The notes under the pieces: generated by a model
The model's input: the letters and a program-made list of their open reading frames with translations, nothing else
Told to the model about the DNA's origin: nothing
Database searches by the model: none
Program-made: the position numbers and the translations under genes
In this document: in pieces, positions 26,330 to 39,479 of the stretch
Position numbering within the stretch: position 1 is the first letter of the stretch
Layout: every line of letters starts with the position of its first letter
From: Loxodes magnus
Lineage: Eukaryota > Ciliophora > Karyorelictea > Loxodida > Loxodidae
Direction of reading: 5' to 3'
DNA length: 64,000 nucleotides
Assembly: GCA_946699065.1 (NCBI GenBank)
Contig: CAMPDV010000125.1
Location: 1 to 64,000 of the forward strand

Positions 26330-27010
26330 TTTATTTTCCATATATTTGAGCTCATAGAATTTTTTTCAGAAATCTTCACTATCGTACTTTTCTGCTTTTT
26401 TCAGGTCGTAGATCCTTATAAATTTCTTTTTTTCCTCTTGCTATCGTATGGAAAAAAAATTCTAATTTTCTTGCCTAAATCGTCTCAGTGCGTCTTTAAT
26501 CTTTGGAGCTTCTAAATAAGATTAAAATATTTTTTCTAATACAGTTCCATTTGGTGTGCAATAAATCTTAAATAGGTTTTAAATTCCTCTTTTTGTTTCT
26601 TATCATTATTTTCTCTGAATCTGTAGCATTGGTTTACTTAAGTTCATATTTTTACATTATCAACTTCTTTTTTCTAATATGAGAAGCCAAAAGATGGATT
26701 CTGTTCTCCTTTTAATTCTGGATTCGATAATGAGTAAAGTTTGATTTATTTCAGTTATCTGATCCTCTGACAAAAATTCACTTTTAAATTCTTTTCGATT
26801 TGAATGATCTATCTTTCCATTTCTTAAAAAATGTCTGTTACTTTAATTGTTGCTTAGGATTCTAATCATTTTTAAGATTTTTGATGATTAGCATAAGATA
26901 TTGCGTTATTTGTTTAAGATCTTAAACTTTTTTTGATGGCTTCTAATTCAATTGTAATGAATAGAAATCTTTAGAAAGATCAGGATAATTTATAGATTTT
27001 TGGAGAAGTC
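26330..27010 (-). CDS. Coding-like block, charged protein, minus strand
   Basis: The minus strand reads as a charged, glutamine-rich polypeptide with few TGA codons: SEDQITEINQTLLIIESRIK near 26,760, then IYCTPNGTVLEKIFQSYLEA and PKIKDALRRFRQENQNFF further on. The frame changes near 26,790, which could be a tiny intron or a defect. No domain was recognised. It may belong to the same transcription unit as the block at 23-25 kb or be independent. Ends are approximate. Confidence 0.4.
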
Positions 27011-27575
27011 TGTTATTTCTTAGGTGCTGTTTTAATTTTTAAAATTACTAAAATTTTTTGCACTTGAAAAATAATATTTTCCTTAAATTAATTTTTTTAT
27101 TTATACTCATCATAATTTCAATTTTCAGCATAAAAACCAACAAGTGTAAAAAATGAGCAAAAATCCTCTAAAATTTTGTTAAAAATTTGTCGAAAAAAAC
27201 CTTACTTAACTTGAAAAAAACAACTTCCTTATTAAAAAATTTAATCGGTAAATACTGGAATTTCTAAAAGCTTATAAAATTACATAAATTTTTGATTTAA
27301 TCTGCTTTACCTTTAAAAAATATTATTCTTCTATCTTATTACTCACACAATAAAATCTCAATTCAGAAAATATTTTGATTTTATCTTTCTAAAATATAGA
27401 ATGCATCAATATAAAAAAATTCAAACTCTTTTATTTTCTTCAAACTTTCGAAAATATCCTTTTAATCAATTAATATACTTTTAATACTTTATGACTCTTA
27501 AGATACTTAATAGAGCTTACTTAATTTGGGATTAACTACTTAAATTGAAAAATTAAAGTCTAAAAATCTATAGCA
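27011..27575. other. AT-rich intergenic, downstream of the kinase-WD40 gene
   Basis: No gene recognised. It lies just past the terminal TGA of the minus-strand kinase-WD40 gene and would hold its 3' untranslated region. Confidence 0.4.
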
Positions 27576-29424
27576 TCAATCTGCTAGCTTCCATATTCGT
27601 ACTGTATTATCATCAGCTCCAGATACGATTTATTTGTTATCCATACTTAGAGCTATAGATTCTATTTCATCTTCATGCCCTGAAAGAGTTTAAATACATT
27701 CACCCGTACTAAATTTCCATATCTTGATTTATTTATCAGCAGATCCAGAAATTATAAAACTAGAATCATTATTTATCTAAACACTTCATACTATTCCTGA
27801 ATGACCAGTTAGGCTTCTAATGCATTGTCCAGTTGAGAAATTTCATATCTTCAAAGTTCCGTCGCAACTTCCTGATACAATTCATTTCTAGTCCCCAGAT
27901 ATTGCAATGGAACTTACTTAACCTTCATGCCCCGTCAAAGTTCTCTTACAGTCACTACTTAAAAAATCTCATATTTTTACAGTTCGATCGAAACTACCCG
28001 ATACGATTCATTACTAGTCACAAGTTATCGCAACAGATTTTACTCCATGCTCATGTCCCGTCAAAGTTCTCTTACAGTCACCATTTAAAAAATCTCATAT
28101 TTTTACAGTTCCATCACCACCTCCCGATAAGATTCATTTCTAATCACCAGTTATCGCAACGGATCATACTCCATACTTATGTCCCGTCAAAGTTCTCTTA
28201 CAATCACCACTTAAAAAATCTCATATTTTTACAGTTCGATCAAAGCTACCCGATACGATTCATTTCTAGTCACCGGTTAATGCAATGGAACTTACTTAAC
28301 CTTCATGTCCCGTCAAAGTTCTCTTACAGTCGCCACTTAAAAAATCTCATATTTTTACAGTTCGATCAACACTTCCCGATATGATAAAGTTGTTGTCTGG
28401 AGAGATAACTACCGAATAAACTCTTCCCTTGTGTCCTGTTAATATTTTATCTATAAATTAAATATTTACCTTATCTTTAGTCGTAAGCTATTTAATAATT
28501 AACATAAGGTTATGTGAAAGCTTTTGCTTCTTCTGCTTAATGAGTTTGTTAGCTTTCTTTATAAGCGGAAGATTTCATTACTGCAGGATCTTATATAGGC
28601 ACTTAGTCTTCAATTTTTTTTAAGCTATCTAGCAGTATGTTTTAGACAGTTTCCAATGTGGCTCTATCTTTTGGATTTTAAGACCAACATTTTTCGATTA
28701 AGATTTAGTAATCTTGAGGACATTCCTCAGGAATCTCCTCTCTTTCTCCAACTCTCACACATTCTCTTATAGACAATTCATCAGCATCCTAGTAGGGTAC
28801 TTTACGAGCTGCTATTTCCCAAAAGACGATTCCTAATGAGAATATATCAGATTACTTGCTGTACTTAGGCTTTAAACACATCAATTCAGGAGCCATCCAA
28901 CGAATGTTGCCCACCTAAGTTTTAGATTCGAGGGATTTAGATTCAATTCTCACTTTTGATAAACCGAAATCCGTTATTTTAGCTCTTAAATCTTTATCTA
29001 GCAATATATTGTTACTCTTAAGATCTCTGTGAATAATATTTTTCTCGTGAATATACTCTAAGCCTATCACAATATCCAAACTTATACTATAACGTATTTC
29101 CCATGAAAACTCTTCCTTATTATTTATAAACTAATATAAATTCTAAGGCAAATATTCCAATATCAAACACAAAGGTTAAGAACAGTAACCATATAAAGAT
29201 ACTATATTAGGGTGATGCATTTTTTATGCTATCGATAACTCTTATTCCATATCTAGCTTAGCTGCCTAAGATAAGCTTTAATTATAAAACTCTTTAATCG
29301 CTATTACTGTTCTTCCTTACAACAAACCTTTGTAAACAACTCCAAAACCACCCTTAGCTATCTCTTATGTCTTTTAAATCTTAGAAGCTTAGATTATGTA
29401 ATCCTAATTCATCTATGATTCCAT
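27576..29424 (-). CDS. TKL-type protein kinase fused to a seven-bladed WD40 propeller
   Basis: With TAA/TAG=Gln, TGA=Trp and one 19-nt intron removed, this gives 609 residues ending in TGA. Kinase, residues about 15-280: glycine loop [10 protein letters not shown] (the usual first Gly is Ala), AIK (K44), HRDLKSNN (D134), DFG (152-154), RWMAPEL, then [11 protein letters not shown]. All catalytic residues are present, so it should be active; the sequence is tyrosine-kinase-like rather than AGC or CMGC. A linker of about 40 residues follows. Residues about 320-609 hold exactly seven WD40 repeats (first [15 protein letters not shown], last [14 protein letters not shown]), enough for one closed propeller. 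Many repeat Trp codons are TGA (VKI-W-D, DQK-W-IVSGS). Its blades resemble those of the 126-bp array, 7.7 kb away on the same strand, which may derive from such a gene. A sensor-kinase role is inferred; substrate unknown. Confidence 0.9.
28451..28469 (-). other. 19-nt spliceosomal intron in the kinase-WD40 gene
   Basis: The kinase/linker frame and the WD40 frame differ by one base. Removing the 19-nt minus-strand segment that starts GTAAAT and ends TATAG joins them exactly and makes the gene length divisible by three. Confidence 0.75.
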
Positions 29425-29499
29425 TTATAATATTTGAAAAAAAATTAAACTCTTAAACTCTTAAATTCATAAATAAATGATAATATCAAGTACTAAAAG

Positions 29500-30260
29500 A
29501 TTTTAAATTTAACCTAAATAGTCTTGTGACATCTTTTCATTGTTGGAATTGCTTCCTTCAATTCAAGATGTTATAGTGTTTTTCATTTTTTCATTTTTTC
29601 ACACTTTCATCTTCCTCTTCTTCAGCTTGATCATCTTGTTCATCAGTTTATTCTTTCTATTCTTCCTTTTACTCTTCATGTTCTTCTTCCTCCTCTTTCT
29701 CTTCCTCATTCTCTTCATTTTTTTTCTTTATTTTTAATTTCTTCTCTCTTAGTTGCAGAATTTTCTAATCAGTCATCTTTTTCCGATTCAAATAATTCTA
29801 ATCTTCTTTTAAGCAACATCCTTTGGAAAATTTTAATTTGCAGATCAATATATTCTAATTTGTTTTTTTGTAAATTAATTGATATAATTTTGGTCATAGG
29901 TCATTAATCTTCTATTATCGCATTATCCAATCTTTGCTATTAACCATTCTCTCCTATCTAAATAGCAATCGCATTCCAGAATATGCCCAAACTTATCAAA
30001 TTCTCCGCAAATGCAGTGGGGATTCTTGATAGAATAATGTCTATCTTGAAGGTTTTTTCGAAAGTTGTAGCTTTATGTCTCATCTTGTATATACTAATTA
30101 TTTCCTTTCGATACTATTTATTTAATTATGGATAGGTAATTTATGGGAATTAATATTGCTTCTCTAGGTATTCTATAAGCAACTTTGCAGTGGGCATCCT
30201 TTTTAACCTTTAAGTGGTTACTTTATAAAATTAATGTTGAATCTTACTTTTAACATATTT
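29500..30260 (-). mobile_element. 5'-truncated LINE 3' end (C-terminal Cys/His domain of ORF2)
   Basis: Minus-strand reading gives NPHCICGEFDKFGHILECDC then DRREWLIAKI, a C-terminal Cys-rich domain of a non-LTR retrotransposon polymerase. The same domain occurs in the larger LINE at 39.7-39.9 kb (NPQCLCGDYDTF .. IIECNYCSDIREWLKHKI), so both belong to one family. It is followed by a highly acidic Glu/Gln tail encoded by the pyrimidine-rich stretch 29,590-29,730. The RT domain is missing, as expected for a 5'-truncated insertion. Boundaries are approximate. Confidence 0.65.
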
Positions 30261-30320
30261 CGTAAAAGTCTTAATGCTACTATTATATTCCTAATTATAT
30301 ATATAGATGCAGTAAAAAAA

Positions 30321-31150
30321 GATGTCAGGAATCCTTGCGGCTCCAAAAAGGCAGGAGTTAACAACATCTAAGAAAGGCTAGGACTAGGAAAGGGTACCAA
30401 AAATGGAATTTATCAAGATGAGTCTCCCACCTCTGAAAAAATGCCTATGAAATAGGCTAAAAATATAATGCAATCGGAAGACTCGAATCTCACCACGTAG
30501 TAACTAAGCCATGATTAGCTGATTAAATTGGTGCTTGATTTCAAGGAAGAGGTCAAAAAGTTGAAGAAAGACAATAAGAATTTAATGGAAAAATTTGAAT
30601 TTGCAGAGGAAATAGAATCGAGACTCATGACCTAAGAAAGAGATCTTAATGCATTTTGAAATATTTCACAAGACTAGAGCAGTTAATCTCAAAACTAGCA
30701 ATAGAAGCAGAAAAAGCTAATCAACAAATTAGAAAAAATAGAAGAAAATCAGTACAAATTACAGCAATAAATGGGATTGCAAGATAAAAGGAATGAATGA
30801 TAATTGAAGGTGAAATAGCTCAAGATTTTAATCTAAACGACAGGCAAGAAGATGTTATTATTGTAATTCTCAAAAGTATCTGTGGAAAAGATGCTAGCAA
30901 TTTCTCAATTTCAAGTAAGAATATTTAAATTAATAGAAGTAAATGGAAAGCAAAAAGAAGAGATATTAACAACTAAATCTATTAAGAGAAAGAGAAAAGC
31001 TTTATTGGAGCAAATTTAGGGAAATTTACAAGAAAAAAGACATCTAGCATCTACGTGAAAGAAGAATTAAAGGGCAACATGCATGATAAGGAGAAGAGTT
31101 GTAGAGATTTTCAGATTTTTATATTTAGCCTCTAGAGTATTTAATTTTTT
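30321..31150 (+). CDS. Coiled-coil ORF1-like protein, probably of a LINE
   Basis: Plus strand, from an ATG at about 30,321 (MSGILAAPKRQELTTSKK). After an early frame change it reads through a long coiled coil (LDFKEEVKKLKKDNKNLMEK, LINKLEKIEENQYKLQQQMG) and then a segment like MIIEGEIAQDFNLNDRQEDV, followed by basic KWKAKRRDIN. A coiled coil followed by a small nucleic-acid-binding-type domain is the layout of L1-type ORF1 proteins, and the block directly abuts a LINE fragment on the other strand. The frame is not continuous, so it may be broken. A host coiled-coil gene is the alternative. Confidence 0.4.
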
Positions 31151-31391
31151 TAGATTTAGAAATAAAATGATTAAATAAATAAAAATGATATTTAGTCCTT
31201 ATCTTTACAATCTCTCATTTTATATATACTATGGTACTGCTTATTATCTATAGCTAAATAAATTTAAATCCAACTTTAAATTAGCAGTCTATCTAGTAAG
31301 AGTTGAACGAATAATTAAGAATGTAAAGATTAATAGTTTCAGGTAGTTTAATACTTCTAGTTTTATTTATAGTTTAGCGCTTGATAAAAAA

Positions 31392-31465
31392 TGGTCACAG
31401 TGAGTCTCGAACTCACGACCTCTGCGTTATTAGCACAGCGCTCTAACCAGCTGAGCTATGCGACC
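31392..31465 (-). tRNA. tRNA-Ile (AAT)
   Basis: Reverse complement folds as a full cloverleaf: acceptor GGTCGCA/TGTGACC, D arm AGCTC..GAGC, anticodon stem CTGTG/CGCAG with loop CTAATAA (anticodon AAT), and T arm GTGAG-TTCGAGA-CTCAC. The discriminator base is A. No intron. The AAT anticodon (A34 normally modified to inosine) reads isoleucine codons. Confidence 0.95.
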
Positions 31466-34329
31466 TTTAATTTATGCATTTTCAAAAATTTATAAACTTT
31501 ATTATCCCTCATCTAGCTTTTTATTTGAAAAGCATAATTTTTCTACCTTCATTATAAATATAACTTTATCACTGAGAGTTGTAAATAAGCGGTTGAGAAT
31601 TATTATATATACAAGAAAAGACTCTTATAAATCAAATAAAATCAAATGGTCTATTCTAGTTAATTTGCTTATTTAACTATTAAATCATCTCCAAATAATA
31701 AATCCTTATTTATGCTTTTTTCTTTAAGATATGCTTTATCATAGGATTTAAATAAAATCTAACTCAAAACTTAAACAAATTTATCCTACTTATGTACAAT
31801 CTAAATTCTTACTAAAACGCTTTCACTAATAAATTCAGATATTGTACATTATAGCTCTAAGCTTATTTTTTACGAACTTAAGTGTTTAATATATCTAGTA
31901 GCGATTTGTACTAGAATAGCAAAAATATGATTTTCATTGGTTAGAATCTAAGAATTTTGATTATATCTATGAATTATTTTCTGAATAAAAATGGTTTATT
32001 ACTTCATGTTAATATCTTCTTAGATAATAAAACTGAAATTTGAAATTATAGTTGTATCTAGGTATTTCAAGCTTTTCTTTTTTGATGTTATAATTTTACA
32101 TAACTAAACCCTATGCTTGTGAAACTTAAATTTATATAAATAATACCACTAGATTAAAAGTATTAAACGACTAGATTGTGTACCATCAATGATAAATATC
32201 AAAATTATTAGAATACTATTGAAGATTGAGTTATTACAATTATCAAGAAGGAAACAAACTAAAATGTTCTATATTAGATATTCATATAGACCAATGGTCT
32301 ATAAACATAAAATGCTTATTCTTACAAGATTAATTATTCGACTACTATTAACTCCTAAGATCGTTTAGATTTGTATTCCTCTGAAGCTAAAAAGTTCAGT
32401 TGAGAAACTAAATATTTCTAAATAGCAATTTTCTCTTTATTCTCAATCCGATTTTGGTTTTGATTAAAGTAAAACAGACTATACTCTTAGATACTTTTGT
32501 AAATCTATATAAGTACAATCATCTAGCAGTTTTATTTATCTATTTTTAAAAAGATTCTTTTCTATATATTTTGAAGTATTTTCACTATCATTTTTTCATT
32601 ATAAAGGTTTCTAAGTGAGAAGCATACACAAAATTTAAGATATTTTTTATAAGTTCATTCACTTTTTTTGATTCATAGATTGAAAATAAAAAGAAGCTTC
32701 AGAGATAAGGCAATATTTATTCTTGACCTTGATACTTTATTTATTATATAAAATTGCAATACTGCTATTTCATTTCTAGGTCACTTTCGCTCAGATTCTC
32801 TTAAGGTGTAATTATGCTTTATCTATTTTCAAACAATTTTGAAAATTCATATTCTTAAAACTTATTCTCAGAATGATTACTATTAAATTGATATGCTCTA
32901 ATGGATAAAACATGTTTCAGGCAATTGATTAAGCAAATAATATATTTACAATTCTAACAAACTCTGAGAAGCAAATTCAAGAGATTTGAAATCTAGTTTT
33001 CAAGCGAAAATTATACGTTCTTTCATTATAGTCATCTAAGATAAATGAAAGATAGTAGGTTTAGATAAAAGGGATAAGAAAGTAGATAAAGGATAAAGTT
33101 AGCGGAATAAATGTAATTAGGTTTCTTTTTGCTTAAATAACTATAAAGAAAAATGATGAATTTGATGTTGGATAATAAATAAATAGTAAAGCAATCTATT
33201 TAGATTTCTGTAATTATTTAGTGAACATTAATATAAATTATAAATTTTTAAGTTACTAATAAACAATCAAAGCATATAAGCAAACTAATATCTCAAATCT
33301 ATTAAACTGGCAGAAATTTCATCAATATATTACGTTAAGAATGCTATCAAGAGAATTAACAATAAATACCCGATTTATTTGAAGCATTTTTAGTCTTGCT
33401 ATTTTCAACTGATTGAAAACATAATACTTATTTAACTCTTATTTAGTTATAAAAATACACTTTTTCTACCTTATTTCCACATTAAAATATTTGCTTATTT
33501 AAATAAACTTTAGGATATAACTCTTAATTAAGCTATTTTTATTCTAGTAAAGATTCCAATTATTTAATTTTAGACCAAAATGACTTTATATCATGTTAAT
33601 AACCCCGAAAGATAAAGTAATCATTTTAAAAAAGCTATTCAATCAAATGTTTCTGAACTATTTTCAATTATTTACCTTTATTTAAAGATAACTATTTTCC
33701 AAAATTTAGCTTAGTTAACTTTGTAATTTCTAAGATTAAGCAAGTATATTTATCTATAAAAAAAGGAACTTTCTTTTAAAGAAAGAGCAACGTGATTATA
33801 GCGACTTATAATCAAAGTTTCTATTTTTTATTCCAAACTATTAATTTTAGTTATTTACAGTTCTTTATCAAGTACTTAAGCTTTAACTTTTAATAGTTTC
33901 TACAAATATATTCCTCAAATTTCTAGCTTCTTGAAACTTCTGGTTGGTATAAGTCTAATAATACAGAATTATGGTCTTTATTTTCTATTTATGGTTTCTT
34001 TATAATTATCATTGCTATAGCTAATCGCTATCAAGCCAATATACTGCTTAGACTAACTTAAGATTGAAAAGCTTATAATTAGTTCCAATCTTATTTTCTT
34101 ATTTGTTTATAGATAGTTCATTATAATTATCTACAAGCTTATATATTAAGTAATTGGTTTGAAAGCTACTAGAGATTACTCTTATGAATAACTCTTAGTT
34201 ATATTATCATCCTTAGCTATTAAAATATTAGCCTTATATTAAAATAGTTCTAAATGACATCTCTTAACTAAGAAGCTTACAGTTACTATATTATTAATTT
34301 AGATAGCTAGCTATAGTAAGAAAATGGAA
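31466..34329. other. AT-rich region, nothing recognised
   Basis: About 2.9 kb of A/T-rich sequence with no domain, paralogue, repeat family or RNA gene that I could recognise. Weakly coding-like pieces cannot be excluded because open frames carry little information under this code. Confidence 0.35.
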
Positions 34330-35460
34330 TATATTGCTTAAGTTACAGGCATAAATCTTTAGTTACAACTATTAGAGTAAATTGTAGATATTTAGAGTTA
34401 GTTATTAGAAAATCAGACCACTTCAGAGGATTTAGATTAGTGTGAGAGGAGATGAAAGATTGAAGTTCAGTGAAATTAGTAAAAACCTAGAAAAAATTGA
34501 AAAAATTAGTTAAGAAGGAGCAAAAGTATGAGCTGAAAGAGTAAAACAACATAGTAGATTAAATGATTTGAAGAACTATCTAGATATTAGTATGTTTTTC
34601 ATGACAGTCTAAAGAAATTAATTGTATTTGAATGATTCTTAGTAATCAAGGAAGAATTAAATTACCATTGACTTGAAAAAAGTTTGATTGGAATATTCAG
34701 ATGATGCATATTGAAAAAACTATATAAGTTTGAACAATTTAAGATGCTTTCAAGATGTTTGAGAATGATAATTTGGTGGCTGCTATTCATTTAAACGCAT
34801 TCAATTAAAAAAGATTTTAGACTATCAAAGAAATCTATTTTTACTTCAAAATGTTCAGAAATTGAAAGTTTTTGGAAAATATAAAAGTGAACCTTTTATA
34901 AAATTTATGAAAAGTTTAAAGGTAAAACTACTAAGGATACATGAATTGAGGAAATAATGCTAGGATTAAAGTTAAGATGACTGAAATAGTACTGAAGCTT
35001 AATCAGCTTTTTATTTAAATATTTCGATCAGAAAATAGAGACATAAGGATTATGAGATAAGCTTAGTTTTTTATTTAATTAGATATCTAGAAAGGATACA
35101 TGAAAGTATCTAAGCAGTTTATTAGCTTTCAATCAATACTTAAATTTCACAAGGTTTGCCTATTTAATTTTACTCAAGTTTTTCCTAAAGAATTGAGATA
35201 GCTACAATTTTAGAATTACTAGTACAGAAAATTAGAGTCAAATCTAATAAAAATTTGAAAAAAAAAACCGTTCAGAGATCCAAAATAATAAGCAAAGATT
35301 GAAGTAACTTTAAATTAATAAAGAAATAAGAAGATTAACGAAGAAAGATAAATAGTAGGTTAATAAGTAAAGATATAATTCAAGTCTATAAACTTGTCAT
35401 TTATTTGAATTTTGCAAAGGAATTTTTATCAAAAAAAAAGAAAAAAATAAGGATCAAATT
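34330..35460 (+). CDS. Coding-like block, unknown protein, plus strand
   Basis: The clearest part is near 34,640-34,900, where one plus frame reads LPLTWKKFDWNIQMMHIEKT and then DAFKMFENDNLVAAIHLNAF, NQKRFQTIKEIYFYFKMF. Neighbouring stretches prefer another frame (IHELRK, KVWLEYSDD), so tiny introns or decay are likely. No domain was recognised. Start and stop are not defined. Confidence 0.35.
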
Positions 35461-36350
35461 TCATCGTCTATCTGTAATAAAATATATTCAGGAGAAAGTA
35501 CTTAATTTCTTAAAAATACTAAGTAGATATTTATACAATTTATAATGCTCTTTGTCTGAAAGGAATTAGATTATATATAATAAATTTAACTCCATAAAAG
35601 CAATAGATGTTATAAAAACTAAAATGATTCACTTTATATTTCTTAAGAAAATAACATGAAAATTCTAAGATAAAAGTCATCGAATGAATTCTAATAACTT
35701 AGTTATGTAAAAACGGTAAATAATAGAGATTTACCAAGTATTATAAAACTGTCCCTTAAATATTTTCATTGGACAAACATTATCTTCGGTTTCCAAGATA
35801 AATACTAAAATGAATATTTTCCAGATTTAACAACAAAGAATTATTTAATTTTGCTTGAATTTATCTGATTCAAGTAAGTAGAGCAACTACTATTAGATTC
35901 TTTGCTATTCTAATCTTTTATATTATAAAAACTTAAGTTTTTTCTTAATAATTTGCTTAAATTCTAGCCTTATAAGCATTCCTCAAACTTATTTTACTTG
36001 CTCTATTTGTCTTTATACTCTTAGTTAATTAAACTGAAGCATGAAAATTAAGACTTAATAGTCAATTTACTTTAATAGTTTAAGAAGTATATAACAGCAC
36101 TATTCAATAGATTTAAGCCCTTTCCCTTTACATCTAATCTATTATTTTCTTATATAAGTTACCATAAATTTAATCTTAAGGGAAAATCCTCCATTTATGG
36201 AAAGCTTTTAAAAGTGATAATACATGTAGATGATAGAAGTAACTTAGCTATAAAATTAGCTTATTAGATAATTTATTAAATTATTATCATTTTTTATTGG
36301 CTTCGTTTGGGGAATTTATATGCTATTAATTATTAAATTTATAAAGAAGA
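35461..36350. other. AT-rich intergenic upstream of the RING-kelch gene
   Basis: No gene or repeat recognised. The promoter and 5' leader of the plus-strand RING-kelch gene should lie at its right end. Confidence 0.4.
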
Positions 36351-39002
36351 ATGCAGTCTTTTAAGTGTGAGACATGTGAAGAAGAACTCAGCTAAAAAGA
36401 TAGGAAATCTAGAAGGTTGGATTGTGGATGTTTTTTATGTGAGGGATGCTTAAAAATAATTTACAATCTTAGTAAAAAGTTCATATGTAGCAAGCATTCT
36501 GTCATTACTGAAAGGTCTGTTGGTATATGGGAAAGCATTAGCTTTGATTTTTAAAAGGAATAAACGCAAATTCCAGAAGATATCCGATTACTTGATTAGT
36601 AGTAATAAATTATATCTTTGGAATAGGAAAATTAAAGAATATGTACTTAGTGTGGGTAATCCTAGTATTTAGGACATAAATGTGTAAGTTAGGAAGGTAT
36701 AGTTCCGTTATTAAAGAGCTTTATAATATCTAACATAAGAGAAATAAAGGAAAAAATAGAATAGAATAAGACAGACTTGATTCAACATTAGAAACAGATT
36801 AAAAAAGATTAGATTGATAGTAGAAATAAAATGATCTAGATTATAATGGAGATAAAGCAAAAGATTGATATAAGTTCCAAGGAGGTTGTAAATAAATGAT
36901 AAGTATAGTTGGAAAAGTAGACTTAGTATTTGAAGCAAGCTTAAGACTATTTATGCCAGTTAAGTGACTAAATAGAGAGTATAAGTTAGATGTAGGAAGA
37001 TACCATAAATTAATGTGAGGATAAAAAAATTTAGGTGAATTAGCTATAGATTAAGATATAGGAAAAGTTATTAAGCATTTCTTAAGAGTTAGAGAAGATT
37101 CACTAAGACAATTGAAGCTAATAAGACATGAAAGATACATTTTTTAATAAACTACTGGAATAGATTTAGGTTAAATAGGTTTAAGAGGATAATATTTAAA
37201 ATGGAAGCTAAATAAAATAGAAGTAAATATCCAATTAGGTGTAGAATATAGAACTTTAAGAATAAATCCATAAAAAGGTAAATCAATAATAAGTAAAATA
37301 AATTCTAATCCAAAAACTGAGCTAATAACTTTCAAGCTAAGAAAGTTTAATAAAAAATCTTATTAGATAAAGCAAAAACGGGGATAAAACTATGTAGGAC
37401 TAAAACATGCAAATACAATTAATTAAGAAAGAAAACGATGCAAAATCTTAGTAAAAAGAGACTGGAATATATTATAAGTTGAATTATAAGGATGAAAAAT
37501 TAGAATAAAGCTAGTAAATAAAATAAGATCAATAAGATTTTTAAGAGTAAGCTAAATAAGAATTGAATTAAGACAGAATATAAATTATCTAAGAAAAGTT
37601 CATTCTTATGTAGAAAATAACTGACTAAACTAAATAGAACACAATTAAAGACAAAATAATATAGGATCTCATTAATTAGCTGAATATATTTAAATAATAA
37701 AATAATATCTCAAATAAAAATGAAGATGAGGATAGTAGAAAATCAGTGTAATAAGAAAAAGATAAATAAATGTTATAATAGCAGTTATATTAGATTCAAA
37801 AAGAAATCGAATCCAAGTAATTTTAAATATAAGAACTGCAGTCTTAGTTTTTAAAAAAAACTATTGAGGGAGTAAACTTATAAACCTAAATCCAGATTAT
37901 GATTAATTAAAATGAGGAGCTGAAAGTTTCCAATTTTAAGTTGGAAAGCATTAATAAAGACTATTGTAAATGGATAAAGCAATTAGAATAAGATAATTAG
38001 TAATTGATGCGATTTGTTGAAAAGATATAAAATGGTGGCTGGAATGAGATAATATAAGTTCCTTTGTAATAATACTATATAAGAAAGAGAAAGAATTTTA
38101 AGGCAATTTAGTTAACTAGATATCCACGAATATGTTGCAATTCAAATAAAATCTAGAATTATTAGATAGAAAATGCTAATAATTAGTACAACTATAATAA
38201 TGTACCTAATATGACGTCTATATCATATAATTGATCATCAACATATTAGATAGACGATGAAAGTATTATTTAAGTGGGAGGAAAATACGAGAAAACGTAT
38301 TTAAATAATATATTATAGATTAAGAATAGAGAAATTCATTAATAAGCAAATCTAATATAGCCAAGATATATATCATAGTTGGGATATGACAATTATAATT
38401 TTTTATATATAGTAGGGGGTATAGATCCTAGTTCGTATTCTTAGTCGCATTTATATTTCAATAATTATAATTAAAGTGAGCTTTATGACATTAATAAAAA
38501 CACTACAAAATAATTAGCACCTTGCAAAGATTTGATTGCATTTAATGCGGTATAAGTATAATGAGAAAGATTATATGTGTTTGGTGGATATAAATAGATG
38601 CTTTATGATAATGATTAATTTCAAGCTACTAATCAGATAACTTAATATGATATCATACAGAATGAGTGACATAAATGTGAGTTAATATTGCCTAAGCCAG
38701 CCTTTCGATTAGGAAGTGTGTAAGTTTATGAGAATGAAGCAATATATATATGGGACAATTAAAATAATCTATAATAAACAAGTATCTATGATAACAAGGT
38801 AATAATATAGGATGGAGAGAAATATCCATAATCAGAAACAGTATTTTGATATAACGCTATCTAGTCAAATAATAGAGTATTGATGTGGAGTAGTGATTGA
38901 AAAAAAGAATAAAATTCTTTATATATGTATGATATAAAGGGAAGTAATAATAAGCTTAAAGAATGGAAGAGAATTGAGTTGGAAGAGAATGAGAGTATTT
39001 GA
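36351..39002 (+). CDS. TRIM-like RING / coiled-coil / kelch protein
   Basis: ATG at 36,351 and TGA at 39,000-39,002 give exactly 884 codons (883 residues) with no intron needed. Residues 6-49 form a RING-like zinc site (C6xxC9, C25xC27, C30xxC33, C46). Residues about 105-120 (ICTQCGQSQYLGHKC) resemble a small B-box-type motif. A long Lys/Glu/Gln-rich coiled coil follows to about residue 600. The C-terminal 270 residues carry kelch-type repeats (IIQVGG, LYIVGG, RLYVFGG with following YDI segments), expected to make a beta-propeller. In NWSSTYQI the Trp is TGA and is conserved as TGA in the broken paralogue at 50.6 kb. The domain order suggests a ubiquitin ligase whose propeller binds the target; that role is inferred. 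Confidence 0.8.
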
Positions 39003-39479
39003 AAGAAATAAATTCTATCTAAATTTAAGTGTTAATTTAAAAGATTAAAAAATAAGATAGTTGATTGTTTTATCTTTGAGTAACGGATAAGATTTAATTA
39101 TCAATAATAAATTTATGAGTGTTTAAATAATTTTTCAAATCAAATATAATAGCAAAATATTTTGTTTTTTATTTAAAATTTAAATTGAAACTTTTTACAA
39201 AAAGATAGTTTGATTATATGATAATATCAAAGTATAAAAAAAAGTTGAGATTATAAAGTAATAATATTTACTTATATTTAAATTAAACTAGAGGGAAACT
39301 TATAAGAAAAGGATGTTGTTAAAGAAGCTTATAAATTTAAATATAGCAAATAGATATTTAAAAATATTAGCAATGGAATTCAGCAGAACTATTTATAGTC
39401 GTAATAAAAGCAAGAGAAAGATTATAATTGAATGCATTTTTTGTTTAATATTAATATTAATATTTAAACTAAAATGATT
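39003..39479. other. AT-rich spacer
   Basis: It lies between the RING-kelch stop and the 3' end of the minus-strand LINE. Nothing recognised. Confidence 0.4.

Noticed and set aside
29540-29737. Hydrophobic Phe/Leu-rich plus-strand protein
   Set aside because: It is the antisense of a Glu-rich acidic tail in low-complexity pyrimidine-rich DNA.
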